A stretch of 64,000 nt of DNA from Streptomyces sp. NBC_00271 (GCF_036178845.1 NZ_CP108070.1:3782001-3846000); one strand, 5' to 3'; shown: positions 41,832 to 51,396, numbered from the stretch's first letter. Numbers and translations: made by a program. The notes: a model not told the origin generated them from the letters alone.

Positions 41832-42892
41832 CCGCGCTCCCAGAAGGCAGGACCGACGGGCTCTTCGAAGTCGCCGAGCGCTTCGAGGTAGCCCTGTTCG
41901 TTCACACCGATGCGCAGCTGCGGCAGGGCGTGACCGGCCGGGCCGAAGATCACTCGGGCACCGTCGGAGAGGTCGAAGGTGGACTGGTGGCAGGGGCAGA
42001 GCACGTGGTGCGTCTGCTGCTCGTACAGGGAGATCGGGCAACCGACGTGGGTGCAGATCTTCGAGTACGCCACGATGCCCTCGTGCGACCAGGCGAGCTC
42101 GCGCTTGTCCTTGATGTTCTCCGGCTGGAGCCGGACGATCATCAGGGCCGCCTTGGCGATCTGGAGCTGGAAGTCCTCGTCGTGCTCCTCCAGGCCCTCG
42201 GGCTTGGCGAAGGTGAGCGAGCCGACGGCGACGTCGGAGGCACGCAGCGGCTCGTTCGTGTTCATGTTGACGAGCAGCTTGCCCTTGGACCAGAGCGTGT
42301 GGCGCAGCTTGGTGCCGGGCAGCGGACCCAGGTCGCGCAGCAGCATGACGCCGGAGAGCGGGAACAGGGCCAGCGCGCCGAACATCGTGTTGCGGATCAG
42401 CTTGCGGCGGCCGAGCGCGGACTCCTTGGCGCCCTGCTTGAAGTCGGCCAGGACCTTGGCCTTGACCTCGGGCTCCGCCTCGATCGGGTGACGCTGGTCG
42501 GCGATCTCCACGTCGGACATCAGGGTGCGGGCCCAGTGGACCGCGCCCGCGCCGATCGCGAACAGCGCCACACCGAGGGTCATCCCCAGCGCGAAGTTCA
42601 GCGCGCCGATGTGCCCGAGCGGGAAGACGAAGATCGACTTGTCCCTCGGGATCGCCACGTACGAGGCGATGAAGCCGACGGTGGCCAGCATCGACAACGT
42701 GAACAGCATGGCGACGACACGCTCGGACCGCTTGGCGGCCCGCTCGTCGATGTCCTGGATGCGGGGCTCGTGGGGCGGCAGGCCCGGGTCCGCGAACGGG
42801 TTGGTCTCGTCCGCGAGGGCTACCGCGCCGTGACCGTGCTCGTCGACCTGCTCAGCGGGCAGGTTCTCTTCTGGAATGTCTTGGCTACTCAT
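41828..42892 (-). CDS. qcrA: Rieske iron-sulfur subunit of cytochrome bc1
   Basis: A 354-residue Rieske protein with an actinobacterial N-terminal extension and three transmembrane segments (about 65-85, 95-115 and 170-190). The [2Fe-2S] ligands are in CTHVGC and CPCHQS in the C-terminal domain. It carries electrons from quinol to QcrC. Overlaps of four bases with both qcrC and qcrB show tight coupling. Confidence 0.95.
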   Translation of the reverse strand: MSSQDIPEENLPAEQVDEHGHGAVALADETNPFADPGLPPHEPRIQDIDERAAKRSERVVAMLFTLSMLATVGFIASYVAIPRDKSIFVFPLGHIGALNFALGMTLGVALFAIGAGAVHWARTLMSDVEIADQRHPIEAEPEVKAKVLADFKQGAKESALGRRKLIRNTMFGALALFPLSGVMLLRDLGPLPGTKLRHTLWSKGKLLVNMNTNEPLRASDVAVGSLTFAKPEGLEEHDEDFQLQIAKAALMIVRLQPENIKDKRELAWSHEGIVAYSKICTHVGCPISLYEQQTHHVLCPCHQSTFDLSDGARVIFGPAGHALPQLRIGVNEQGYLEALGDFEEPVGPAFWERG

Positions 42893-43698
42893 GACTTCTT
42901 GGCCTTTGCGGTCCGAGCGGCGACCCAGACGGCGACGGCGACCAGGGCGCCAAGACCGAAGATCCAGCCGAAGAGGCCTTCACTGACCGGCCCGAGGCCG
43001 CCCAGGTCCAGACCGCCGGGGCTCTCGGTGTCGTCACCGTTGACCGCGTCGAGGTACGCGATGATGTCCTTCTTGTTCTTCTCCGACAGCGTGGTGTCGG
43101 GGAAGGACGGCATGTTCTGCGGGCCGGTCTGCATGGCCTCGTAGATGTGCTTGGGGTCGACACCCTCAAGGCTCGGCGCGAACTTGCCGTGCGTCAGCGC
43201 GCCGCCCTTGCCGGTGAAGTTGTGGCACTGCGCGCAGTTCGTACGGAAGAGCTCGCCGCCCTTGGCGATGTCCGCGCCCTCGGGGCTGACCTGGCTCTTC
43301 GTAGGCACCGTGGGACCAGCGCCCAGCGAGGCGATGTACGCCGCGAGCTGGTCGATCTCGGCCTGCGAGTAGATGACCTTCTTCTTCGGGATCTGAGCGC
43401 CCGGCTGCTGGGCCGGCATACGGCCGGTGCCGACCTGGAAGTCGACCGCCGCGGCGCCCACACCCACCAGGCTCGGCCCGTCGGAGGACCCCTGACCGCC
43501 GGTTCCGTGGCAGCTGGCGCAGCCCACGGAGTAGAGCTTCTTGCCCTCGTCGATGGCAAGGGACTGGGCGGTCGTATCGGCCTGCGCCTTGCTCGCGGGT
43601 GCGAACGCGGCGTACAGCCCCCCGGTGGCCGCCAGCGCGAGGAGTAGGACGACGACCGCCGCCAGCGGATGGCGTCGTCGTGCGGAGAGCTTTTTCAC
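42889..43698 (-). CDS. qcrC: diheme cytochrome c subunit of bc1
   Basis: A 269-residue membrane-anchored diheme cytochrome c. CASCH at 60-64 and CAQCH at 155-159 are the heme attachment sites; an N-terminal hydrophobic segment and a C-terminal anchor (about 235-260) hold it in the membrane. Actinobacteria lack soluble cytochrome c, and this protein shuttles electrons directly from bc1 to the aa3 oxidase. An ATG start at 43698. Confidence 0.95.
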   Translation of the reverse strand: MKKLSARRRHPLAAVVVLLLALAATGGLYAAFAPASKAQADTTAQSLAIDEGKKLYSVGCASCHGTGGQGSSDGPSLVGVGAAAVDFQVGTGRMPAQQPGAQIPKKKVIYSQAEIDQLAAYIASLGAGPTVPTKSQVSPEGADIAKGGELFRTNCAQCHNFTGKGGALTHGKFAPSLEGVDPKHIYEAMQTGPQNMPSFPDTTLSEKNKKDIIAYLDAVNGDDTESPGGLDLGGLGPVSEGLFGWIFGLGALVAVAVWVAARTAKAKKS

Positions 43699-43789
43699 GG
43701 ATTACCCCGGTGTCAGGATCTTCTGCGTCGATGCTTCTGGAATGGATCGGTTCGTCGCGCGCGATCGGTTCGCCGCGGACGCCGCCCGG

Positions 43790-44410
43790 TTACTTGATCA
43801 TGTAGATCGTGGCGAAGAGGCCGATCCAGACGACATCGACGAAGTGCCAGTAGTAGGACACGACGATGGCTGCGGTTGCCTGCTCGTGAGTGAACCTCTT
43901 GGCCGCGTAGGTGCGACCGAGGACAAACAGGAAGGCGATGAGTCCACCCGTCACGTGCATGCCGTGGAAACCGGTGGTCAGGTAGAACACCGAGCCGTAC
44001 GGGTCGGAGGAGAGCGAGAGCCCGTCCTTCTTGACCAGCTCGGTGTACTCGAAGATCTGACCGCCGATGAAGATCGCACCCATCACGAACGTGACGATGA
44101 ACCACATCCGGAGCTTCTTCACGTCCCCGCGCTCGGCGGCGAACACGCCGAGCTGGCAGGTCAGGGAGGAGAGCACCAGGATCGTGGTGTTCGTGGCCGA
44201 GAACGGGAAGTTGAGATGGCTCGCCATCTCCTTCCAGTGATCCGGCCCGGTCACCGATCGCAGGGTGAAGTACATCGCGAAGAGGGCCGCGAAGAACATC
44301 AGCTCGGAACTCAGCCAGATGATGGTTCCGACGCTGGTGAGGTTCGGTCGATTGACCGACGGGTGCGCGTGCCCGGTTTCTACTGTCGTTGCTGTCGCCA
44401 CGACCGACAT
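43790..44410 (-). CDS. ctaE: cytochrome c oxidase subunit III
   Basis: A 206-residue subunit III with five hydrophobic segments (for example [19 protein letters not shown] and [18 protein letters not shown], which has the conserved His/Asp region). It supports proton uptake and stability of the aa3 oxidase. It is the first gene of ctaE-qcrCAB. The start codon lies inside a perfect 10-bp inverted repeat (44401-44421) and no strong Shine-Dalgarno precedes it. Confidence 0.94.
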   Translation of the reverse strand: MSVVATATTVETGHAHPSVNRPNLTSVGTIIWLSSELMFFAALFAMYFTLRSVTGPDHWKEMASHLNFPFSATNTTILVLSSLTCQLGVFAAERGDVKKLRMWFIVTFVMGAIFIGGQIFEYTELVKKDGLSLSSDPYGSVFYLTTGFHGMHVTGGLIAFLFVLGRTYAAKRFTHEQATAAIVVSYYWHFVDVVWIGLFATIYMIK

Positions 44411-44421
44411 TATGTCGGTCG
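44401..44421. promoter_or_regulatory. perfect inverted repeat over the ctaE start codon
   Basis: CGACCGACAT-T-ATGTCGGTCG is a 10-bp perfect palindrome with one central base. The ctaE ATG is in one arm. As RNA it could hide the start codon; as DNA it could be an operator. Confidence 0.55.
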
Positions 44422-44514
44422 CTTATCCCGCCCTCACGCCCGGGGGTGCCGTTCGGGGTGTTGATGGGGTGTGTCCAGCCCGTATGGCCCATCGAAGCCC
44501 TGTCCGAACCGGTG

Positions 44515-44541
44515 TTGACGGGGTGTTCGAGGGGGTAGCAT
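44515..44541 (+). promoter_or_regulatory. vegetative-type promoter for the receiver-like gene
   Basis: TTGACG at 44515-44520 and TAGCAT at 44536-44541 resemble -35 and -10 hexamers (15-16 base spacing). They lie 63 bases before the ATG at 44604. A 16-bp block GGTGTTGACGGGGTGT here is repeated with one change at 44457-44472. Confidence 0.5.
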
Positions 44542-44603
44542 CCGCGCCATCGGTACCAGGAGTTCCCGAGCAATGCCGTGCTTCTTAGATGCGTGGAGGA
44601 ACA

Positions 44604-45005
44604 ATGCAGCCGACCGCCACGGTGCTGGTCTACAGCGACGACTCCAACACCCGGGGGCAGGTGCGGCTGGCGACCGGCCGCAGACCGGCCCCCGACGTCC
44701 CCCAGGTCGAGTTCGTCGAGTGCGCCACGCCCGCCGCCGTCCTGACGGAGCTGGACAAGGGCGGGATCGACGTCTGTGTGCTGGACGGCGAGGCGGTTCC
44801 GATGGGCGGCATGGGCGTCTGCCGGCAGATCAAGGACGAGATCTTCAACTGCCCGCCGGTGCTGGTGCTCATCGGGCGGCCCCAGGACGCCTGGCTGGCC
44901 ACGTGGAGCCGTGCGGACGCGGCGGTGACCCTTCCGGTGGATCCGGTCGAGTTCGCCTCCGCGTTGGCCTCGCTGCTGCGTCGTAAGGCCTTGCAGGGCG
45001 CCTGA
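44604..45005 (+). CDS. atypical receiver-domain (CheY-like) protein
   Basis: A 133-residue single-domain receiver-like protein. An acidic pair D12-D13 and the phosphoacceptor position D61 (VLDGEAVP) are present. The conserved lysine of receivers appears replaced: the usual TKP is TLP in AVTLPVDPVEF. No output domain. It is conserved between the two halves of the cytochrome oxidase cluster in Streptomyces. Its partner is unknown. ATG 44604 has GGAGG close upstream; the ATG at 44589 lacks a ribosome site. Confidence 0.82.
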   Translation: MQPTATVLVYSDDSNTRGQVRLATGRRPAPDVPQVEFVECATPAAVLTELDKGGIDVCVLDGEAVPMGGMGVCRQIKDEIFNCPPVLVLIGRPQDAWLATWSRADAAVTLPVDPVEFASALASLLRRKALQGA

Positions 45006-45030
45006 GAGCACGGAGCCGCAGAAGAACACG

Positions 45031-45058
45031 GCCCCGCGCCCCTTTCGGGGCGCGGGGC
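45031..45058. terminator. bidirectional terminator
   Basis: Perfect 12-bp stem GCCCCGCGCCCC/GGGGCGCGGGGC with TTTC loop between the convergent receiver-like and L,D-transpeptidase genes. Confidence 0.85.
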
Positions 45059-45067
45059 GGGTCGATC

Positions 45068-46330
45068 TCAAACGCTCTCGGGCCGCAGCCTCGCCCGGTC
45101 CGTCAGCTTCGGGCCCTCCGGGGTGCCCGCTGTCAGGGCGCTGCCGTTGCGCCAGTCCTTCCAGGCGACGTTCCAGTCGCCGAAGCCGTTGTTGAACGGG
45201 GTCATCGCGTCGCCGTTGGAGTTCTGGACCTTCACGATGTCGCCCGGTCGGACGTTCTTGAAGAACCACTCGGCGTTGCTGGTGCTCATCCCGGTACAGC
45301 CGTGGCTGACGTTGGCGGACCCCTGCTCCCCCACCGACCAGGGCGCGGCGTGCACGTACTCGCCGCTCCAGGTGACCCGGGTCGCCCAGTAGACGGGCAG
45401 GTCGTAGGAGTCCGCACTGCCCTCGGCGATGCCGACGGTGGTACCGCGCATGCGTACGTAGGGCTCCTTGCTCAGTACGACCTTGACGCCGTTGCGGGTC
45501 TCGTAGCCCGGCTTGCCGGTGGTGACGGGGATCTGGTTGATCACCTGGTCGTTCTTGTAGATCGTCATGGAGTGCGTGGCGGCGTCCGTGACGGCGACGA
45601 AGCGGTCCCCGGTGGTGAGCGTCAGGGGCTTCGCGTCGCCGCCCCAGAGCCGGTCGGCGACCTTGATGCCCTTGAGGTTGCTGTGGGCCTGGATGGTGGC
45701 GTGGATGGGCCAGTACTCCTTGGGACGGTAGTGCAGCGTCTTGTCGTCCACCCAGTGCCAGGCGCCCTCCGCGGCGGGCACGGAGTCGACCTTCAGGGCG
45801 CCCTCGACGATCGCGCGAGCGGCCTTGTCCTTGACCGGGGCACTGAGTTCGGCGGTGATGGGCTGACCGACGCCGTACTCGCCCGAGGCGGGCCCCAGAG
45901 TCACGCCCAGGGGCTTGTTCGTGGTGGGCGCGGTGGTCTCGAAGTCGACGATCTGGCGTCCGGGGGCGCCGTCCTCGTCCTCCGTGCTCACGTGCACCGT
46001 GTAGTGGGCGCCCGCGGCCAGTGGTGAGGTGCTGTGCCATCGGGAGCCGTCGGCGGCGAGTTCGCCCGCCACATAGCGCCCCGACGCGTCGACGGCCGTC
46101 ACATCGGTGATGCGCTCGTCGTCGCCCTTGGAGGTGACTTCCAGGGGCTTGTCCGGGTCGACCTTGCGGCTGTCGCCGACCACGTCGGTGAAGGAGAGCT
46201 GACCCGCCGCGTCGTACGGCCGGGCGGAGAGCGGGTGGCCGCTTCCGCCGCAGGCAGCGGCGGCCGCGCCGAGGGCGACCACCAGCGTGGTGCGGCTGAC
46301 GACCGTGCGGATTCGCGGTGCGTGATTCAT
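45068..46330 (-). CDS. L,D-transpeptidase lipoprotein (Ig-like + YkuD)
   Basis: A 420-residue cell-wall cross-linking enzyme that makes 3-3 bonds in peptidoglycan. Signal peptide with lipobox ending at Cys27 (GAAAAAC). Two Ig-like domains cover about 50-245, and the YkuD catalytic domain about 245-370, with the conserved His in GEYVHAAPW and the nucleophile in SHGCTGMS. The C-terminal tail (NSNGDAMTPFNNGFGDWNV) is the usual mycobacterial/actinobacterial cap. It lies within the cytochrome gene cluster but its function is separate. Confidence 0.93.
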   Translation of the reverse strand: MNHAPRIRTVVSRTTLVVALGAAAAACGGSGHPLSARPYDAAGQLSFTDVVGDSRKVDPDKPLEVTSKGDDERITDVTAVDASGRYVAGELAADGSRWHSTSPLAAGAHYTVHVSTEDEDGAPGRQIVDFETTAPTTNKPLGVTLGPASGEYGVGQPITAELSAPVKDKAARAIVEGALKVDSVPAAEGAWHWVDDKTLHYRPKEYWPIHATIQAHSNLKGIKVADRLWGGDAKPLTLTTGDRFVAVTDAATHSMTIYKNDQVINQIPVTTGKPGYETRNGVKVVLSKEPYVRMRGTTVGIAEGSADSYDLPVYWATRVTWSGEYVHAAPWSVGEQGSANVSHGCTGMSTSNAEWFFKNVRPGDIVKVQNSNGDAMTPFNNGFGDWNVAWKDWRNGSALTAGTPEGPKLTDRARLRPESV

Positions 46331-46407
46331 GGACTCACGCTATGAACACCCGTCAACCATGGCGCGGCGAGTGAGCCGTGCGGGGGATACGACGTGCGGC
46401 AAAAGAG

Positions 46408-46443
46408 GAAGCCCGGACTCTCCGTCAGGAGAATCCGGGCTTC
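46408..46443 (-). terminator. terminator of the ctaCDF operon
   Basis: A 16-bp stem with one mismatch (GAAGCCCGGACTCTCC and partner), loop GTCA, followed on the minus strand by CCTCTTTTGCC. Confidence 0.88.
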
Positions 46444-46480
46444 CGGGGTGTCCAGCGATCGCTACGGGACCGCGCGCGTG

Positions 46481-46879
46481 CTACTGGGTGCGGTTCTCAC
46501 CGTGGTAGTACTCGAAGACCCAGCCCCACAGGCCGATCAGGATGAGCGGGAACCCGAAGTACAGCAGCCACCAGCCGAAGACGACGGCCATGAAGGCGAG
46601 CGCGCCACCGATACCGAGCGCGAGCGGCTGCCAGCTGTGCGGGCTGAAGAAGCCCACCTCGCCGGCCTCGTCCGCGACATCGGCCTCGTCGTTGTCCTGC
46701 GCCAGCTGGTCCACCCGCCGGGCCGTGAAGGCCAGGTAGTAGCCGATCATCACGCTCAGGCCGAAGGCCAGGAAGAGCGCCGTGGTGCCGGCCGGCTCCT
46801 TCGACCACACGCCATAGACGATGGCGATGACGAGGATGAAGGCAGCCAGCCAGAGGAACATCTTGCCTTGGACCTTCAC
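46481..46879 (-). CDS. ctaF: cytochrome c oxidase subunit IV (actinobacterial)
   Basis: A 132-residue membrane subunit with four hydrophobic segments (about 7-25, 33-52, 85-105 and 108-124), specific to actinobacterial aa3 oxidases. The start overlaps the ctaD stop by four bases. It is last in ctaC-ctaD-ctaF. Confidence 0.93.
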   Translation of the reverse strand: MKVQGKMFLWLAAFILVIAIVYGVWSKEPAGTTALFLAFGLSVMIGYYLAFTARRVDQLAQDNDEADVADEAGEVGFFSPHSWQPLALGIGGALAFMAVVFGWWLLYFGFPLILIGLWGWVFEYYHGENRTQ

Positions 46880-48612
46880 TTGCCGGCCTCCTTGCCACCA
46901 GCGAGGGCCTTCTCACCGTGACCGGCGTTCTCGAGCTGGTCGAGAGCGGCGATCTCCGGGTGGTGCAGGTCGAAGGCCGGGGATTCGGAACGGATCCGCG
47001 GCAACGTGAGGAAGTTGTGACGCGGCGGCGGGCAGGACGTGGCCCACTCCAGCGAGCGGCCGTAGCCCCACGGGTCGTCGACCTCGACCTTCTTGCCGTA
47101 CTTGGCGGTCTTCCACACGTTGTAGAAGAACGGCAGGATCGACAGGCCGAGCAGGAACGAGCTGATCGTCGAGATCGTGTTCAGCGCGGTGAAGCCGTCG
47201 GCGGCGAGGTAGTCCGCGTAGCGACGCGGCATGCCCTCGACACCCAGCCAGTGCTGCACCAGGAACGTGCCGTGGAAGCCCACGAACAGCGTCCAGAAGG
47301 TGATCTTTCCGAGGCGCTCGTCGAGCATCTTGCCGGTGAACTTCGGCCACCAGAAGTGGAATCCGGAGAACATCGCGAACACGACCGTACCGAAGATCAC
47401 GTAGTGGAAGTGCGCCACCACGAAGTACGAGTCCGAGACGTGGAAGTCCATCGGCGGCGAGGCCAGGATGACACCGGTCAGACCACCGAAGGTGAAGGTG
47501 ATCAGGAAGCCGACCGCCCAGAGCATCGGGGTCTCGAAACTCAAGGACCCCTTCCACATCGTTCCGATCCAGTTGAAGAACTTCACGCCTGTCGGGACGG
47601 CGATGAGGAACGTCATGAAGGAGAAGAACGGGAGCAGTACGCCACCGGTGACGTACATGTGGTGCGCCCACACGGTCACGGACAGACCGGCGATGGAGAT
47701 CGTCGCGGCGATCAGGCCCATGTAGCCGAACATCGGCTTGCGGGAGAACACCGGGATGACTTCGGAGATGATGCCGAAGAATGGTAGAGCGATGATGTAC
47801 ACCTCTGGATGGCCGAAGAACCAGAAGAGGTGTTGCCATAGCAAGGCTCCGCCATTGGCGGCGTCAAACACATGCGCACCGAATTTTCGGTCCGCCTCCA
47901 GCGCGAACAGCGCCGCCGCGAGCACGGGGAAGGCCAGCAGCACCAGCACCGCGGTGAGCAGCACGTTCCACACGAAGATCGGCATACGGAACATCGTCAT
48001 GCCGGGAGCGCGCATGCAGATGATGGTCGTGATGAAGTTGACCGCACCGAGGATCGTGCCGAAGCCGGAGAAGGCCAGACCCATGATCCACATGTCGGCG
48101 CCGACACCCGGCGAGCGGACCGCGTCCGACAGCGGGCTGTAGGCGAACCAGCCGAAGTCGGCCGCGCCCTGCGGGGTGAGGAAGCCACCGACCGCGATGA
48201 GCGAGCCGAACAGGTAGAGCCAGTAGGCGAACATGTTCAGCCGCGGGAACGCCACGTCGGGCGCGCCGATCTGCAGCGGCATGATCCAGTTCGTGAAACC
48301 GGCGAACAGCGGCGTCGCGAACATCAGCAGCATGATCGTGCCGTGCATCGTGAACGCCTGGTTGAACTGCTCGTTCGACATGATCTGCGTGCCGGGGCGC
48401 GCCAGTTCGGCGCGCATCAGCAGCGCCATGACGCCACCGATGCAGAAGAACGCGAACGACGTGACGAGGTAGAGCGTGCCGATCGTCTTGTGGTCCGTGG
48501 TGGTGAGCCACTTGATCACGACGTTGCCCGGCTGCTTGCGCCGCACCGGCAGCTCGTTCTCGTACGAGTCTTCGGCTGCCCCGGCACCCTGAGGTTCGTT
48601 GAGGATGCTCAC
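46876..48612 (-). CDS. ctaD: cytochrome c oxidase subunit I
   Basis: A 578-residue heme-copper oxidase subunit I with twelve transmembrane helices. It carries heme a and the heme a3-CuB centre. The low-spin heme histidine lies in [12 protein letters not shown], the CuB ligand and cross-linked Tyr in [14 protein letters not shown], the two further CuB histidines in [11 protein letters not shown], and heme ligands in [11 protein letters not shown]. Overlaps ctaC and ctaF by four bases each, which indicates coupled translation. Confidence 0.97.
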   Translation of the reverse strand: MSILNEPQGAGAAEDSYENELPVRRKQPGNVVIKWLTTTDHKTIGTLYLVTSFAFFCIGGVMALLMRAELARPGTQIMSNEQFNQAFTMHGTIMLLMFATPLFAGFTNWIMPLQIGAPDVAFPRLNMFAYWLYLFGSLIAVGGFLTPQGAADFGWFAYSPLSDAVRSPGVGADMWIMGLAFSGFGTILGAVNFITTIICMRAPGMTMFRMPIFVWNVLLTAVLVLLAFPVLAAALFALEADRKFGAHVFDAANGGALLWQHLFWFFGHPEVYIIALPFFGIISEVIPVFSRKPMFGYMGLIAATISIAGLSVTVWAHHMYVTGGVLLPFFSFMTFLIAVPTGVKFFNWIGTMWKGSLSFETPMLWAVGFLITFTFGGLTGVILASPPMDFHVSDSYFVVAHFHYVIFGTVVFAMFSGFHFWWPKFTGKMLDERLGKITFWTLFVGFHGTFLVQHWLGVEGMPRRYADYLAADGFTALNTISTISSFLLGLSILPFFYNVWKTAKYGKKVEVDDPWGYGRSLEWATSCPPPRHNFLTLPRIRSESPAFDLHHPEIAALDQLENAGHGEKALAGGKEAGK

Positions 48613-49568
48613 AGGTTGTTCGTCTCCCGGTTCTTCTCGTGGCCCGTCTGCTCAATGCCGGCCGGGACGTAACCGGTCTGTCCCTGCGCCGCGAGCTGCT
48701 TGAGGTGGGCCTCGTAGCGCTCGGGGGAGACGACCTTCACGTTGAAGAGCATCCGGGAGTGGTCGACGCCGCACAGCTCGGCGCACTTGCCCAGGAAGGT
48801 GCCCTCCTTGTTGGGGGTCACCTGGAAGGAGTTGGTGTGGCCCGGGATGACGTCCATCTTCATCAGGAACGGCACCACCCAGAAGGAGTGGATGACGTCA
48901 CGCGAAGTGAGGACGAAGCGGACCGTCTTGCCCTTGGGCAGCCAGAGGGTCGGACCGGGGTTGCCCGTCTGCGGGTTCCGCTCACCTGGCGTACCGACCT
49001 CGTAGACGCCGCCGGCGTTCGCCGGGAAGTCCTTCTTGAACCGGTCCGGAATGGCGGCCAGGTTCGGGTCGATCTTGGCGTTGCCCGTGACACCGGGAAC
49101 GTCCTCGATGTAGTTGAAGCCCCAGCTCCACTGATAGCCCACCACGTTGACCGTGACGTCGGGCTTCTGCTTGAGGCTGAGGAGCTTCGTCTCGTCGCGG
49201 GCGGTGAAGTAGAACAGCACCGAGACGATGATGAGCGGGACCACCGTGTACAGCGCCTCGATGGGCATGTTGTACCGGGTCTGCGGAGGAACTTCGACCT
49301 TGGTGCGACTGCGCCGGTGGAAGAACACACTCCACAGGATCAGGCCCCACACCAGCACGCCAACGGCGAGCGCGGCCGCCCAGGACCCCTGCCACAGGGA
49401 GAGGATCCGCGGACCCTCTTCTGTGGTCGGGGTGGGCATACCAAGGCGGGGGAAGTCCTTGTATGTGCAACCGGTGGCGGTCGACAGGACCAGGCCCGCA
49501 GTCAATGCCTGCAGCAGCTTCCGCCGCATCGGGCGCCGCGGCGAGCGGTCGGAGCCGTTGGGACTCAC
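48609..49568 (-). CDS. ctaC: cytochrome c oxidase subunit II
   Basis: A 319-residue subunit II. An N-terminal lipobox (LSTATGC, Cys34) marks it as a lipoprotein; two transmembrane helices follow. The CuA site is intact: His in [11 protein letters not shown], then [12 protein letters not shown] (C-x3-C-x3-H-x2-M). It accepts electrons from the diheme QcrC. First gene of ctaCDF. Confidence 0.96.
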   Translation of the reverse strand: MSPNGSDRSPRRPMRRKLLQALTAGLVLSTATGCTYKDFPRLGMPTPTTEEGPRILSLWQGSWAAALAVGVLVWGLILWSVFFHRRSRTKVEVPPQTRYNMPIEALYTVVPLIIVSVLFYFTARDETKLLSLKQKPDVTVNVVGYQWSWGFNYIEDVPGVTGNAKIDPNLAAIPDRFKKDFPANAGGVYEVGTPGERNPQTGNPGPTLWLPKGKTVRFVLTSRDVIHSFWVVPFLMKMDVIPGHTNSFQVTPNKEGTFLGKCAELCGVDHSRMLFNVKVVSPERYEAHLKQLAAQGQTGYVPAGIEQTGHEKNRETNNL

Positions 49569-49925
49569 GTAGCGCCTTCCCGAGAGTCTCGCCCGCGCGG
49601 TTGGCTGCGGCCTTCTCGCTGGTCGGTCGCCGCCCTGCGTCGGGCAGGGGTTTGGATGTTTATGCGGACCAAACCCTACTGGACGCTATTTGGGGTCGCG
49701 CGGGGAGGGTGCCCAACGCGCCGCCGGGTCAGCCGAAGGGGGTGGGTTGCCCTGCTCCGGGCTACTTCTGACGGAGGTTTGGGGCGCCCAGGAGCTCGGG
49801 ACGGGGGGACATCACGGCGGCTGCGGGCTCATTGTGGCTTGTCGCGCCCCGCGGCGGAGCCGCAGATGTCACAGCCTCGCGGCCCCTTGGGGGCGCTGGT
49901 CCGAGCGGGGCTTTAGCGTTGGGGT
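49569..49925. other. 357-base divergent intergenic region
   Basis: Contains the promoters of ctaC (minus) and the cysteine desulfurase gene (plus). The first 200 bases are less GC-biased (GGTTTGGATGTTTATGCGGA); GCGGCGGAGCCGCAG near 49853 forms a small hairpin. No coding pattern or named motif is seen. Confidence 0.6.
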
Positions 49926-51317
49926 GTGGCCTACTTCGATGCTGCTTCCGCTGCTCCTCTTCATCCCGTCGCCCGGCAGGCCCTACAAGCCTCGCTCGAC
50001 GAGGGGTGGGCCGATCCCGCGCGGCTCTACCGGGAGGGGCGGCGGGCCCGATTGTTGCTCGACGCGGCGCGCGAGGCGGCGGCCGAGGCGGTGGGCTGCC
50101 GTCCCGACGAGCTGACCTTCACCTCGTCCGGCACCCGGGCGGTGCACTCCGGGATCGAGGGTGCGCTGGCGGGCCGCCGGCGCGTCGGAAGCCACCTGAT
50201 CGTGTCAGCCGTCGAACATTCGTCGGTACTCCATTCGGCAGAGGTCCACGAGGCGGCGGGCGGCTCGGTGACGACGGTGCCCGTCGACCGCGCGGGCACC
50301 GTCTCCCCTTCTTCCTACGCCGCCGCCCTGCGCCCCGACACCGCTCTCGCGTGCCTGCAGTCCGCCAACCACGAGGTGGGCACGGAGCAGCCGGTGCGGG
50401 AGGTCGCGGAGGCGTGCCGGGCGGCGGGGGTGCCGCTGTTGGTGGACGCGGCGCAGTCACTGCCCTGGCGCCGGGTGGAGGGCGACTGGTCCCTGCTGAC
50501 GGCAAGTGCCCACAAATGGGGCGGACCTTCGGGGGTCGGACTGCTCGTCGTGCGCAAGGGGGTGCGGTTCGCTCCCCAAGGGCCCCTGGACGAGCGGGAG
50601 TCGGGGCGGGCGGCGGGCTTCGAGAACATCCCGGCCGTCGTGGCCGCGGCGGCGTCGCTGCGCGCGGTACGGGCGGAGGCGGTCGCGGAGGCCGCGCGCC
50701 TGCGGGAACTGACGGAGCGGATCCGCGTACGGGTGCCCGAACTGGTCCCGGACGTCGAGGTGGTCGGGGACGCGGTTCACCGTCTCCCGGGGATCGTCAC
50801 CTTCTCCTGCCTGTACGTCGACGGGGAGACGCTCCTGCACGAACTGGACCGGGCGGGTTTCTCCGTCTCCTCCGGCTCCTCCTGTACGAGCAGCACGCTG
50901 ACCCCGAGCCATGTCCTGAAGGCGATGGGCGTCCTGAGCGAGGGCAACGTCCGGGTCTCGCTGCCACCGGGTACGCCGTCCGAGGACGTCGACCGGTTCC
51001 TGTCGGTGCTGCCGGACGCGGTCGCGGACGTACGCGAGAAACTCGGCGCCCCGACGGCGTCGGCGCCGCCCTCCCCGCCCCCCGCCGACTCCGACACGCT
51101 CGTGGTGGACTCCCTCGGCAAGCTCTGCCCCATCCCGGTCATCGAACTGGCCAAGGTCATCGGGGACGTGCCGGTGGGCGGCACGGTTCGCGTCCTCTCG
51201 GACGACGAGGCCGCCCGGCTGGACATCCCGGCGTGGTGCGAGATGCGGGGGCAGGAGTACGTCGGGGAGGAGCCGGCGGACCACGGCTTCGCCTATGTGG
51301 TCCGCCGGGTGTCCTAG
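49926..51317 (+). CDS. cysteine desulfurase fused to a TusA domain
   Basis: A 463-residue fusion. The N-terminal 375 residues are an IscS/NifS-type desulfurase: PLP lysine in ASAHKWGGPSG, histidine in SAVEHSSVLHS, and the mobile-loop cysteine in SSGSSCTSSTLTPSH. After a Pro/Ala/Ser linker comes a TusA/SirA-like domain with the sulfur-accepting CPIPVIELAK (CPxP). This would pass persulfide sulfur straight from desulfurase to TusA for tRNA thiolation or molybdopterin/Fe-S synthesis. GTG at 49926. nadA and erpA, both linked to Fe-S chemistry, lie 3-5 kb away. Confidence 0.9.
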   Translation: MAYFDAASAAPLHPVARQALQASLDEGWADPARLYREGRRARLLLDAAREAAAEAVGCRPDELTFTSSGTRAVHSGIEGALAGRRRVGSHLIVSAVEHSSVLHSAEVHEAAGGSVTTVPVDRAGTVSPSSYAAALRPDTALACLQSANHEVGTEQPVREVAEACRAAGVPLLVDAAQSLPWRRVEGDWSLLTASAHKWGGPSGVGLLVVRKGVRFAPQGPLDERESGRAAGFENIPAVVAAAASLRAVRAEAVAEAARLRELTERIRVRVPELVPDVEVVGDAVHRLPGIVTFSCLYVDGETLLHELDRAGFSVSSGSSCTSSTLTPSHVLKAMGVLSEGNVRVSLPPGTPSEDVDRFLSVLPDAVADVREKLGAPTASAPPSPPPADSDTLVVDSLGKLCPIPVIELAKVIGDVPVGGTVRVLSDDEAARLDIPAWCEMRGQEYVGEEPADHGFAYVVRRVS

Positions 51318-51348
51318 ATGGTCGTCCGGAGGAGTGTCCTGATCAGTT

Positions 51349-51396
51349 CAGGTGGGCCCTGACCTCGGCGATCAGGCCAGGTGGGCCCTGACCTCG
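51349..51396 (-). repeat. tandem duplication of the PfkB-kinase 3' end
   Basis: CAGGTGGGCCCTGACCTCG occurs at 51349-51367 and 51378-51396, 29 bases apart. The right copy is the end of the kinase gene (codons EVRAHL plus stop); the left copy repeats it just after the stop. Confidence 0.9.

Noticed and set aside
43713..46040. Minus-strand 775-codon frame over ctaE and the L,D-transpeptidase region
   Set aside because: Joins shadow frames of unrelated genes through a terminator; no domain.
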